NCBI GenBank assembly: GCA_019639215.1
Contig: JAHBSH010000020.1
Span: 1-34,779 of the forward strand
Source of the DNA: Acidobacteriota bacterium
GTDB taxonomy: Bacteria > Acidobacteriota > Blastocatellia > Pyrinomonadales > Pyrinomonadaceae
DNA: 34,779 nucleotides
Direction of reading: 5' to 3'
Made by a program: the position numbers and the translations under genes. Shown here piece after piece: positions 16,725 to 24,745 of this stretch (position 1 is the stretch's first letter; each line of letters opens with the position of its first letter). The notes below the pieces were generated by a model. It searched no databases. It worked only from the letters and a program-made list of their open reading frames with translations, and was not told the DNA's origin.

Positions 16725-17570
16725 CTAATCGGCCGTATCAGGTAATATCTCGATCTGAGCGTTCAATGTGCCGCTGTTATCGTTCAGATTTCCTTCATTG
16801 ATGCCGAGGAAGAGAGCACCATCTCTTTCGGCGACAAACTCACGGCTCGAACCGATATAGATAAAGTCATTATTGTCATCGCCGACAACTGCAATAAGTG
16901 CTCCAGTTGGAACTGCCTTCAGAAGCTTGTCGTTGTCCTCGAGATCGTAAAGGCCCGCGGCCCCGGAGGTTTTACCTTTACCCAGAGATATTTCACCGGT
17001 GCCGGTTATACGGATACGCTGACCTTTGCGGACGACCCATCCGGTATTGGTCCAACCATTTGATGTGTTATCAGCCATCACCTTTATACTTATCGTGATG
17101 GGTTGAGCTGAAGAGGTTCGAACGATGGGTGCAGGATCACTTGCTGCTTCCGATCCGCTAACTACATCTTCGTCAATAACGGTTTCATCATCAAGCACGG
17201 CAACCTCACTGTTTATCGGATCCGGCGTTGCGGTCGGCTTAGGGATATCTGCTCTTGTTGTGTCCGAAACGATGACACGCGGAGAGTTTCTTACGGATCC
17301 TTGTCCTGTGGTGTTGTCCGATGTGACCACACGCGCTGTGGAAGGCGAATTTAAAGCGTCTCCGTCAAATTCTATGGAGTCAACCTCAGAAGCATCATAG
17401 GTTATAGTTCGCTGTCGTGTTCCTTCGCCAACGGTAATGGTGAATTTGCCGCCGCTAAACCCTGTGATGCGGCCTTTTATTATGCTTCCATCCTTCAACC
17501 GGATGGTGTCTGCCATAACAGAAAGGGAAACGCAGAAAACCAGAAGAAGCGATAGAATGGTTCTGGACAT
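16725..17570 (-). CDS. Secreted protein with SH3-like N-domain and LecA/PA-IL-like C-terminal lectin domain
   Basis: A 281-residue exported protein with three parts. Start ATG 17570 follows GAGGAG four bases upstream, and the signal peptide is MSRTILSLLLVFCVSLSVMA. Residues about 21-70 form an all-beta SH3/Sm-like segment (DTIRLKDGSIIKGRITGF...DSIEFD). Residues about 70-157 are a low-complexity acidic linker. Residues about 158-281 match the PA-IL galactophilic lectin pattern: Trp in NGWTNTGWVVRKGQRIRITGTGEISLG, PTGALIAVVGDD (the family's LPxGALIGRIG), FIYIGSSREFVAERDGALFLGINEG and DNSGTLNAQIEIL, with the DNSG loop. LecA binds galactose via Ca2+. Carbohydrate binding here is inference from fold similarity. 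Confidence 0.85.
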   Translation of the reverse strand: MSRTILSLLLVFCVSLSVMADTIRLKDGSIIKGRITGFSGGKFTITVGEGTRQRTITYDASEVDSIEFDGDALNSPSTARVVTSDNTTGQGSVRNSPRVIVSDTTRADIPKPTATPDPINSEVAVLDDETVIDEDVVSGSEAASDPAPIVRTSSAQPITISIKVMADNTSNGWTNTGWVVRKGQRIRITGTGEISLGKGKTSGAAGLYDLEDNDKLLKAVPTGALIAVVGDDNNDFIYIGSSREFVAERDGALFLGINEGNLNDNSGTLNAQIEILPDTAD

Positions 17571-17762
17571 CGGACTCCTCACTTTTGTTTCAAATTTATC
17601 TAGCCGGGAAGATGAGTTTGCTGAAACTCCTACAAAATGATGCAATTTCCTTGACCCTGGTTGTAATATAATAAATAGTTACTAAAACTTATTGGTCATT
17701 ATACACGTGATGCTGAGATCTCTGTCATAAAACTGTCGATCAGAGTGTATAAAGATCGCAAG

Positions 17763-17850
17763 ACTCTCCATTATCAACGTTCAGATCATGGGGAGAGTGT
17801 TTTCCCGGCCAGTTCCATTCGAGGATGGAACGAACGTCCAATTTGGGACG
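17763..17850 (+). promoter_or_regulatory. Structured leader with three successive hairpins upstream of the META-domain gene
   Basis: Three inverted repeats lie in a row: ACTCTCC/GGAGAGT (17763-17769, 17792-17798, followed by GTTTTCCC), TTCCAT/ATGGAA (17813-17818, 17825-17830), and CGTCC/GGACG (17835-17839, 17846-17850). They end 21 bases before the ATG. I do not recognise a riboswitch or leader family. Confidence 0.4.
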
Positions 17851-17871
17851 AAAGAACACAAGGATATTATT

Positions 17872-18657
17872 ATGAAACAACTATTTACACTTGTATTTGG
17901 TCTTGTTCTGACTTTCAGTCTTGTCTCGTCAGCATCAGCCCAGACTGACGCACTTTCAGCTAATCACTGGTCACTGGTGGAAATGAATGGCGAGGCTGTG
18001 GCGAATTCAAGAGCTTCGGTAGAATTCTCTACTGATCGTAAAAATGTAAGCGGTAATGCTGGATGCAACCGTTTCTTCGGCGGGGTTCGCGTCTCGCGCG
18101 GAACAATGCGTTTTTCCGGCCTTGGATCAACACGGATGTTTTGTGACGGAGCAATGGAGGCCGAAACCGCTTTTCTGGACGCCGTAAAAAGCGTTACGCG
18201 ATATAGAATAAGTGACAATGTTCTTACGCTGATAGCAGGCCGTACTGCGGTACTTAAATTTGCAGGATCACCGAAGCCGGAGGAAGCGGGTGAAAGCGGA
18301 TCTTCCGCATCCATATCGGAGCGAAAATGGGTGTTGGAAACAGCAGGCGGCGATCCAGTTGCGTCAACTGACGGGTCGGCGTTCATCACTTTTGATGCTG
18401 ATGAAAAACGTGCAGGCGGCAACACAGGATGCAATGTGTTTGGCAGCAGTTTTACTATTGCTGGTGGAAAGATAACTTTTAGTAACCCGGTTTCAACTAT
18501 GCGTGCCTGCATAGAGGATGGTCGGATGAAAGTTGAAAGATCGTTCATGGATGCACTGCAAAAAGTGGATAGGTACGAAATAAATGGCGACAGGCTCACA
18601 TTATTTGGAGGCAACACTGCGCTTCTTGAATTTGTAGGAATTGAAAAAGGCAACTGA
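17872..18657 (+). CDS. Secreted protein with two tandem META (HslJ-like) domains
   Basis: A 261-residue exported protein. ATG 17872 is chosen because it begins MKQLFTLVFGLVLTFSLVSSASA, a clear signal peptide cleaved near QTD; an upstream ATG at 17788 would put about 28 hydrophilic residues before it and lies in the hairpin leader. Domain 1 (about residues 30-130) and domain 2 (about 148-255) each carry the META pattern: W, N-rich strand, GNTGCN/GNAGCN (SGNAGCNRFFG, GGNTGCNVFG), ST(R)M-C (STRMFCDG, STMRACIEDG) and a final strand DRLTLFGG. META proteins include HslJ, linked to heat shock and novobiocin resistance in E. coli. The Cys pair in each domain may form disulphides. A terminator follows the stop. 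Confidence 0.9.
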   Translation: MKQLFTLVFGLVLTFSLVSSASAQTDALSANHWSLVEMNGEAVANSRASVEFSTDRKNVSGNAGCNRFFGGVRVSRGTMRFSGLGSTRMFCDGAMEAETAFLDAVKSVTRYRISDNVLTLIAGRTAVLKFAGSPKPEEAGESGSSASISERKWVLETAGGDPVASTDGSAFITFDADEKRAGGNTGCNVFGSSFTIAGGKITFSNPVSTMRACIEDGRMKVERSFMDALQKVDRYEINGDRLTLFGGNTALLEFVGIEKGN

Positions 18658-18682
18658 TCCGATCAGATCTGATCACATTATC

Positions 18683-18713
18683 AAGGGCCGTTCGTGAGGA
18701 CGGCCCTTTCTTT
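18683..18713 (+). terminator. Intrinsic terminator after the META-domain gene
   Basis: The stem AAGGGCCGT/ACGGCCCTT (18683-18691, 18700-18708), extended by a GU and a CG pair to about 11 base pairs, closes a GTGA tetraloop and is followed by TCTTTT. It lies 26 bases past the META gene stop. Confidence 0.85.
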
Positions 18714-18853
18714 TCGCAAAAATCGACCTTGGTGTTCACCCGCTGACTATCTGCAAAAATTTCCCTTCTACATAGAAGTTCGTTTATAATCGCTCGCATC
18801 TTTTTTGAACGAGGCGGTCAGTTATCATTTCTAAAGTTACTTAGAGGGTTGAT

Positions 18854-21406
18854 ATGTACCAGATCACATCCATCATAATGCAGGGCAATAGTATAAAAGG
18901 GGCTTTCGTTTGTGAACGCTTGCCGCATTTCAAAAGACTCGGTCAAACGATCATTCTGTTCATGATCGCAACATTGGTGTCTTTGAATTGTCTGGCGCAG
19001 CTAAGGCCTGTTGGAGATGTAAACGCAATAGTTGAAAAAGGGACAGCACATATTGTTTTTACTACGAGTGGCGGCCCGGTGGTTTCAGTTTCTTTCATGT
19101 CCGCTGATGTCATACGCGTCCGCATAGCTCCATCAGGTAAATTTGAACCTGACCACAGTTATGCCTTCGCTCCTGATCATAGGTCAACCAGGATAAATGG
19201 CCGAATCAATGAACGTCCGAATGAGATCGAACTTGTTTCTTCGGACGGAGTGAGAGTCGTCATCAAAAGACGTCCTTTCCAAATAGAAATATACGATGCC
19301 GACAACAGAGCAGTTCTCAAAGACGATCCGCGACGGCCTGTTCTGTTCGATGCTGAATCCGGTGAGGTGCAGACGACAAAGCTGCGGCAAAGCGAACTTG
19401 AAACTTATTACGGATTTGGAGAAAAGGCATTCTTGGAGATGTCGCGGAACGGAAAACACATTGTAAATTGGAACACCGACACATTCTCCTATCCAGTCGG
19501 AACCGATCCCATATATCAATCGATACCATTTTTTTACGCTCTTTATGACGGTAAGACATACGGACTTTTTCTGAACAACACATATCGCACGGTCTTTGAC
19601 ATGGGCAAAACCTCAACCAGCCGTTACACGTTTGGTGCGGAGGGCGGCGAACTTGACTACTTTGTTTTCGTCGGCGGTCAGGGGCGTTCGCCGCAAAAAG
19701 TGCTTAAGGATTACACCGCCCTTACGGGACGCACACCGCTTCCGCCGATCTGGGCTTTGGGAAATCAGCAGTCCAGATGGTCGTATTTTCCTGAAAAAAG
19801 GGTGAAAGAGATCGCCGCGGGCTACAGAAATAACAAGATTCCGGCTGATGTCATCTATCTTGATATCGATTATATGGATGACTATCGTGTCTTCACTTGG
19901 GACAAGGAGCGTTTTCCTGATCCAAAGAGAATGATCTCAGAGCTTCGTAAGGACGGCTTTCGAACGGTGCTTATCATTGACCCGGGCATAAAAGTTGACC
20001 CCAATTACCATACCTACGCTGAGGGACGCCGATTGGGAATGTTTGTGAAGAATCCGGACGGTTCGGAACTCCAGCGTGATGTCTGGCCCAAGGCATCGGC
20101 ATTTCCTGATTATACCGATCCGAAAGCTCGAGACTGGTTTGGCGAACAGTATAAAATGCACCTCGAAGAAGGCGTGGCCGGGTTTTGGAATGATATGAAT
20201 GAACCCGGAGTCTTCATGACCGCAGAAACCGAAAAGCCGGAGATCTTCCATCATCCCGCAAAGACCTTTCCGTATGACACACCGCATGTCGGAGACGGGT
20301 TAAAGGGCGACCATCGCCGGTATCATAATGTTTACGGGATGTTGATGACGCGGTCGACATTTGAAGGATTGAAAAAGCTCTCGCCGCATACGCGCCCATT
20401 TGTTTTGACCCGTGCAGGTTTTGCAGGGGTTCAGCGATATTCGGCCGTATGGACAGGTGACAATTATGCAAGCTGGGATCACCTCGCGATGACGATACCA
20501 ATGCTTGCTAACATGAGTGTTTCAGGTGTTCCTTTTGTCGGAGCTGATGTCGGCGGCTTTAACGACATGCCCAGCGGCGAGCTTTATGCACGCTGGCTGC
20601 AGGCGGCAGTATTGACACCGTTCTTACGCTCACATTCGGTCGGATGGGTCGGTAATAAGGAGCCATGGGAATACGGTAATGAGTTTACTGAGATAAACCG
20701 GCGTACGGTCGAACTGCGTTACAAAATGCTGCCGTACCTGTACACGCTTTTCAAGAAACATGAAGAAGACGGCTCGCCTCTTATGCGGCCAATGTGGTAC
20801 GAGTTTCCAAACGAGAAAGCTCTTTATCTGAATAACGACCAGTTTATGGTCGGCAGCGATCTGATGGTTGCCCCGGTCGTGAAGGAGGGAATGAGAACAC
20901 GTGGAATCTATCTGCCTGCCGGAGCAGAGTGGATAGATTGGTGGACCGGGGAAAAATATGAAAGCGGAAAGATACATTATCTGCAGACCCCGCTTGATAT
21001 GCTGCCGCTTTTCATTCGCGTCGGAGCGGTCGTGCCAACACAGGATGTCGTTCAGCATACAGGTGAAATGCCGTCATCAAAGATCACTTTGAATATAGCG
21101 GCAGGTATCAAACCCGATCAAACGCGGGTTTCTAAGCTGTATCAGGATGCCGGTGAAGGATATGGCTACAAGTCAGGTGAATGGAGCGAGGTTGTGGTCA
21201 CACATATTGCCGGAAAACTTCTGATCGAACGCAAAGGTAGATACAGCGGCCAGAGTATCGGATCGATAGCCGTTCATGGAGTTGCTGAGAGGCCGAAAAA
21301 CATTCTTGTTGACGGGAAGGTGACAGAATTTAGCTATACAGCCGACAAGAAGCGAGTTGAATTCTCCGTTCCTTCTAATGTAAGAGAGGTGGCGTTGGTA
21401 AGATAA
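18854..21406 (+). CDS. Secreted GH31 family alpha-glycosidase (alpha-glucosidase/alpha-xylosidase-like)
   Basis: An 850-residue retaining alpha-glycosidase. The catalytic nucleophile Asp is about residue 447, in FWNDMNEPGVF, the GH31 signature. The acid/base Asp is about residue 536, in WTGDNYASWDHL. The N-terminal beta-domain ends near YYGFGEKAFLEMSRNGKH, and the motif IPFFYALYDGKTYGLFLNN and LDIDYMDDYRVFTWD also match GH31. An N-terminal hydrophobic segment (LGQTIILFMIATLVSLNCLAQ) after a 30-residue lead suggests export; a later start is possible, but AGAGGG upstream of 18854 supports this ATG. Substrate could be alpha-glucan, isoprimeverose or xyloglucan fragments; the sequence does not decide. 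No matching LacI operator is visible upstream. Confidence 0.92.
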   Translation: MYQITSIIMQGNSIKGAFVCERLPHFKRLGQTIILFMIATLVSLNCLAQLRPVGDVNAIVEKGTAHIVFTTSGGPVVSVSFMSADVIRVRIAPSGKFEPDHSYAFAPDHRSTRINGRINERPNEIELVSSDGVRVVIKRRPFQIEIYDADNRAVLKDDPRRPVLFDAESGEVQTTKLRQSELETYYGFGEKAFLEMSRNGKHIVNWNTDTFSYPVGTDPIYQSIPFFYALYDGKTYGLFLNNTYRTVFDMGKTSTSRYTFGAEGGELDYFVFVGGQGRSPQKVLKDYTALTGRTPLPPIWALGNQQSRWSYFPEKRVKEIAAGYRNNKIPADVIYLDIDYMDDYRVFTWDKERFPDPKRMISELRKDGFRTVLIIDPGIKVDPNYHTYAEGRRLGMFVKNPDGSELQRDVWPKASAFPDYTDPKARDWFGEQYKMHLEEGVAGFWNDMNEPGVFMTAETEKPEIFHHPAKTFPYDTPHVGDGLKGDHRRYHNVYGMLMTRSTFEGLKKLSPHTRPFVLTRAGFAGVQRYSAVWTGDNYASWDHLAMTIPMLANMSVSGVPFVGADVGGFNDMPSGELYARWLQAAVLTPFLRSHSVGWVGNKEPWEYGNEFTEINRRTVELRYKMLPYLYTLFKKHEEDGSPLMRPMWYEFPNEKALYLNNDQFMVGSDLMVAPVVKEGMRTRGIYLPAGAEWIDWWTGEKYESGKIHYLQTPLDMLPLFIRVGAVVPTQDVVQHTGEMPSSKITLNIAAGIKPDQTRVSKLYQDAGEGYGYKSGEWSEVVVTHIAGKLLIERKGRYSGQSIGSIAVHGVAERPKNILVDGKVTEFSYTADKKRVEFSVPSNVREVALVR

Positions 21407-21436
21407 CCTATAGCAGGCGCGGCGAACCCGTGTCTG

Positions 21437-22624
21437 TTATTGGCTTGGTCTTTGGTTTGTTGCAGTTACTATAGACCAATTGCCTTTTTGCATCCTTGAG
21501 ATAATTATGTTGAGAGCCATAAGCGAAAGGCTACAGCCCAGTATCACATAAAATCCTGAACGCAGATCGCCGGAATGTGTTGAAACATAACCCACAAGCC
21601 ATGTAATAAAGGCTCCGCCAAGACTGCTGAGGACGAACAACGGCATTGCCTTTTGCGTTGATCCCGGGCCAAATGTACCTGTAAATCGTGACATGTTGGT
21701 AGGGAATACTACCGAACAGCCAAAGCCAAGGATCGCCGCTCCGAGCAGAAGAGCCGAAAGGGTCTCGGCGTATAGTATAACGCCGGTTCCGACGATCATT
21801 ACGGCAAGAGAAAAGAAGATCACGCTGCTCTCACTGGCGAGACGAAAGATCACAGGACCTAACATCCTGCCGATCACCAGCGTAAGAAAAAACAACGAGG
21901 CCGCAGAGAGCATGAATGTCCCTCCACTATCTACGACCCGGTCTTGATAAGTGGTTATCCAGCCGCCAACACTACTTTCGACCCCGATGTGAATAAAATT
22001 GAAAACCGCCAGCAGCCATGCGAAGGGCATTGTCCATATCGATACCGGTGAAGAGGTTTCCTGGATTTCGACACTTACTTTTTCAACACGTTTGTCGTAA
22101 ACGAGGAAAACTATCATTACCAGCGTCAGGGCCGTTGCCAGTGCGGCCGTTGTAATGAATATGCTCTCAGACGTCTGTGTGATATCGACGAACGGTTTTG
22201 AGAGTATCGCACCGAACCCCCAAAAAAAATTCACGATGCTCAGATTTGACGCTGACCTGGAATGATCCAGTTCGACCACGAACATATTTGTCGTGGGAAT
22301 ATTCAGTCCAATGCCGAAACCGTAGATCGATATCGCTGCAACACAGCTGAACCAGGAACCAAGATTCAGCATGAGAGTGCCGCAGATCATCAGAACACAG
22401 CTGGCTGCCAAAATTTTCGGATAGCCGTAGCAGTTTGACAATGAACTGTAACAAAATGCTCCGAGCAGGGAACCGCCGAATTGACAGATAAAGAGAGAGC
22501 CTGCTTCCTGATCGGTAAGCGAAAGTTGCCGTGACAACACGGGCAGGATCTGTCCTAACAAAACCGTAAGGATACCGGTTACGAGAAAGCCGACCCGTAA
22601 AAGAAGCATCAGGCGAGTATTCAT
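21437..22624 (-). CDS. Major facilitator superfamily sugar transporter (FucP-like)
   Basis: A 395-residue protein with about 12 hydrophobic helices and a hydrophilic central loop near residues 180-200 (VYDKRVEKVSVEIQETSS). The N-terminal half contains FGIGLNIPTTNMFVVELDHSRSASNLSIVNFFWGFGA, typical of FucP-type sugar symporters of Bacteroidota and Acidobacteriota. Substrate is unknown; the locus suggests a glucan-derived mono- or oligosaccharide. It is the last gene of the operon lacI, SGNH hydrolase, MFS, three bases after the hydrolase stop. It is convergent with the GH31 gene with a 30-base gap and no obvious terminator. Confidence 0.88.
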   Translation of the reverse strand: MNTRLMLLLRVGFLVTGILTVLLGQILPVLSRQLSLTDQEAGSLFICQFGGSLLGAFCYSSLSNCYGYPKILAASCVLMICGTLMLNLGSWFSCVAAISIYGFGIGLNIPTTNMFVVELDHSRSASNLSIVNFFWGFGAILSKPFVDITQTSESIFITTAALATALTLVMIVFLVYDKRVEKVSVEIQETSSPVSIWTMPFAWLLAVFNFIHIGVESSVGGWITTYQDRVVDSGGTFMLSAASLFFLTLVIGRMLGPVIFRLASESSVIFFSLAVMIVGTGVILYAETLSALLLGAAILGFGCSVVFPTNMSRFTGTFGPGSTQKAMPLFVLSSLGGAFITWLVGYVSTHSGDLRSGFYVILGCSLSLMALNIIISRMQKGNWSIVTATNQRPSQ

Positions 22625-22627
22625 TCT

Positions 22628-23296
22628 TTAGCGTAAATGAGGAGCAAGGATCTCTCGCCAGAGGTCGTAGCCTTTCCTGCTCAGATGAAGGCCGTCAGAG
22701 ATGAACAGATCCGCGGGAGGCTTTCCGTCAGTTCCAAGCATTGCCGTGGAAATATCCACAAACGTGACCTTTTTATGTTTTGCCGCCTCCGTCTTGATAA
22801 GTGAGTTTGTCTTCTCCATATTTGGCCATATTGCCCATCGCAAAATGCTCGGCTTCATTGAAATATAAATGACCGGTGTTCCGGCCAGGTGTTTATCCCT
22901 GATGGCAAGGAAAGCCTGAAAATCAGCAAGAACATCTTCGGGCGAACGACCTGCCTCAATGTCGTTCTCACCAGAATAGATAACGATCTTTTTGGGTTTG
23001 TATGGAATGACTATCTTTGGCGCGAAGAATACAAGATCGTTGAGCTGAGAGCCACCAAAGCCTCGATTTATCACATTCAATTTCGGAAAATCTGATCGCA
23101 GAGAAGTCCACATGCGTATGCTGGAACTTCCCGTAAAAAGAACGGCATTGGAAGGAGGTGTTTGTCGCAGATCTACGTCGAGAAAAGCGGCGATATCCTT
23201 CTCCCATATTTTCTCGCGGGTGTACGGTTCTGACTGAGCATCAACAGCCAAGAAGAACGTGAATATCAAAAAGAATGTTAAAAATATTCGAATCAT
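22628..23296 (-). CDS. Secreted SGNH/GDSL-family hydrolase (carbohydrate esterase-like)
   Basis: A 222-residue exported esterase of the SGNH fold. The signal peptide is MIRIFLTFFLIFTFFLAVDA, cleaved near QSE. Block I with the catalytic Ser is LFTGSSSIRMW; block II contains the Gly in NRGFGGSQLND; block III has the Asn in YSGENDIEAG; block V has the catalytic Asp/His in ISDGLHLSRKGYD. All four blocks are present. Many relatives deacetylate polysaccharides or sugars, which fits its operon with a LacI regulator and an MFS transporter, but the substrate is unproven. Its ATG overlaps the lacI stop by four bases (ATGA), indicating translational coupling. Confidence 0.88.
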   Translation of the reverse strand: MIRIFLTFFLIFTFFLAVDAQSEPYTREKIWEKDIAAFLDVDLRQTPPSNAVLFTGSSSIRMWTSLRSDFPKLNVINRGFGGSQLNDLVFFAPKIVIPYKPKKIVIYSGENDIEAGRSPEDVLADFQAFLAIRDKHLAGTPVIYISMKPSILRWAIWPNMEKTNSLIKTEAAKHKKVTFVDISTAMLGTDGKPPADLFISDGLHLSRKGYDLWREILAPHLR

Positions 23297-24375
23297 AATT
23301 CCGCGACTCTCGCAGTCGATTGACGAACGATTATTGTTGGTTCGACGCTTAGCGTTGTCGGCCCGTCGGGGCGTTTTCCGTTTGCCAGCTTATCAAGCAG
23401 TGTGGTTGCGGCGAGACTGCCCATCTCAAAAAGCGGTTGTTTGATCGTGGTTAGAGCTGGATTGTGGAAAGCCGCCGAATAAATATCATCAAAACCGAGG
23501 ACAGAGACATCTGCCGGAACACGAAGACCCATTTCATCCAACGCCCTAATGGCTCCTATTGCTGATATATCATTGAAAGCAAAAAGAGCAGTAAACCTTT
23601 CTCCGGTTGCCAAAAGTGCTTTTGTGGCGGAATAGCCGACCTCCGATGACGGAGAATCGCCTTGAAGCTGAATGGTGAGTTTTGAGTCAAATGGAATCCC
23701 ACGCTTTTGCGCAGCCTCATTTATCGTTTCCCACCGGATGATCGTGTCGGAACTGAATTCCTGGCCCTTGATCGCGGCTATACGGCGATGCCCAAGATTG
23801 TAGAGGTGTCCTATGCCGAGTTCGGCTGCATGACGATGATTCAGAACGACATTTGTCACACCATCGATCTCTTGATGGCCTGAGACATTAACCACAGGCA
23901 AAGCAGGATCGAAACGAATAGGCGTATCAACCGCGATAATTCCTTCGACCTGTCGTTCCATTAGGACGCGCGGGAGTTTTTCAAGCAGATCTTCACGATG
24001 CAGGTGGCTGGCAGTCAAATAAAAATATTCTGCAGTTGAAAGGGCAGATTCGACACCGTTCAGCACCATTGCAGAATAACCGTCGCTAAGTTCCGGGACC
24101 ATTACCCCGATAGTGTTCGTTTTCTGTACCCTTAATGAGCGTGCAAGATAATTTGGCCGGTAATTCATTTCCCGGGCGGCTCTGAAAATGCGTTCTTTGG
24201 TTTCCTTTTTTATCGAAACCGCTTTTGGCGAATCATTCAGAACAAGTGAAAGAGTAGTGGGTGAAAGCCCAACGTATTCGGCGAGCTCCCGGAGGCTGAT
24301 CGGGTCACCATTCTTGGATGGAGAAGGTTTCCCGGTCGTCGGTTTTATTTTTGGTTTTTTTGGTTGCCGGGGCAT
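23293..24375 (-). CDS. LacI family transcriptional regulator
   Basis: A 360-residue DNA-binding repressor. I take ATG 24375; the frame extends to 24573, but those 66 residues are unlike LacI proteins and overlap a likely regulatory region. After a Lys/Pro-rich stretch, the helix-turn-helix is SLRELAEYVGLSPTTLSLVLND, with the hinge-like NYRPNYLARSLR. The periplasmic-binding-protein-like core follows: IGVMVPELSDGY, FTALFAFNDISAIGAIRALDE, VSVLGFDD and FHNPALTTIKQP. Ligand is unknown, presumably a sugar. It is the first gene of the minus-strand operon with the SGNH hydrolase and MFS genes. A tandem operator-like site is seen on the other side of the divergent region, at the TonB-receptor promoter. 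Confidence 0.93.
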   Translation of the reverse strand: MPRQPKKPKIKPTTGKPSPSKNGDPISLRELAEYVGLSPTTLSLVLNDSPKAVSIKKETKERIFRAAREMNYRPNYLARSLRVQKTNTIGVMVPELSDGYSAMVLNGVESALSTAEYFYLTASHLHREDLLEKLPRVLMERQVEGIIAVDTPIRFDPALPVVNVSGHQEIDGVTNVVLNHRHAAELGIGHLYNLGHRRIAAIKGQEFSSDTIIRWETINEAAQKRGIPFDSKLTIQLQGDSPSSEVGYSATKALLATGERFTALFAFNDISAIGAIRALDEMGLRVPADVSVLGFDDIYSAAFHNPALTTIKQPLFEMGSLAATTLLDKLANGKRPDGPTTLSVEPTIIVRQSTARVAEL

Positions 24376-24438
24376 TTTTTGAGATATTGGCACAGAAAAA
24401 GACGCTTTATCAAGCGGCGACCCTATGGATCGAAAATA

Positions 24439-24455
24439 AATTGGTATAACCAATT
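24439..24455. promoter_or_regulatory. Palindrome AATTGGT-ATA-ACCAATT, candidate GntR/FadR-type operator
   Basis: Perfect seven-base arms around a three-base centre, in the lacI/TonB-receptor divergent gap, about 64 bases upstream of the lacI ATG and about 100 bases upstream of the TonB-receptor promoter. The form TTGGT-N3-ACCAA is like the operators of FadR-subfamily GntR regulators such as LldR and UxuR/ExuR. No GntR gene is in the window. Confidence 0.4.
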
Positions 24456-24555
24456 GCCTTCCATGGTCGATATTAGTAATAGGGAATCCCGATATTTGTT
24501 GATGAAAGTACAAATTGCAGGTGGACAAAAACTTCTGCTGAGCACACTTTTTTTC

Positions 24556-24586
24556 TTGACAATCAAAAAACATAGGTGATATAAAT
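24556..24586 (+). promoter_or_regulatory. Strong sigma70-type promoter of the Oar-like TonB receptor
   Basis: TTGACA (24556-24561) is followed after 18 bases by TATAAAT (24580-24586). Transcription should start near 24592, immediately before the tandem operator and about 155 bases upstream of the receptor ATG. Confidence 0.75.
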
Positions 24587-24592
24587 GCAAAA

Positions 24593-24619
24593 CTAAAACG
24601 ATTTAGTAAAACGATTTAG
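24593..24619 (+). promoter_or_regulatory. Tandem LacI-type operator overlapping the transcription start
   Basis: CTAAAACGATTTAG (24593-24606) is a near-palindrome with a central CG, the standard LacI-family layout. The 13-base word TAAAACGATTTAG then repeats exactly without a spacer (24594-24606, 24607-24619). The site sits just downstream of the promoter's -10 box, where a repressor would block initiation. The divergent lacI gene is the natural candidate to bind it. Confidence 0.6.
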
Positions 24620-24745
24620 GTTTCGTTTCCGTCGATCTGAAGATGCTTTCTCTGAGCTCTCCTGTAGCTTGGGTGACTCGGATCATAACTGGATAAACAG
24701 CATTTTGTTCCGTCACGTCAGACTTTATAAATTTTGGAGGAATCT

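Noticed and set aside
17964-18653. Long minus-strand ORF (229 residues) opposite the META-domain gene
   Set aside because: It lies fully antisense to a clear two-domain protein, has no signal, domain or ribosome-binding site, and its composition follows the sense gene.
18770-18790. TATAAT-like box near 18784 as a GH31 promoter
   Set aside because: The -10 word is good, but no acceptable -35 element lies 16-18 bases upstream.
18824-18853. CTAAAGTTACTTAG upstream of the GH31 gene as a LacI operator
   Set aside because: It resembles the arms of the operator at 24593 but lacks the central CG and the inner symmetry, so I do not count it as a site.
24376-24573. N-terminal extension of the LacI reading frame
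   Set aside because: LacI proteins begin close to the helix-turn-helix. The extension is unlike the family, and it covers the GntR-like palindrome and part of the divergent regulatory region.
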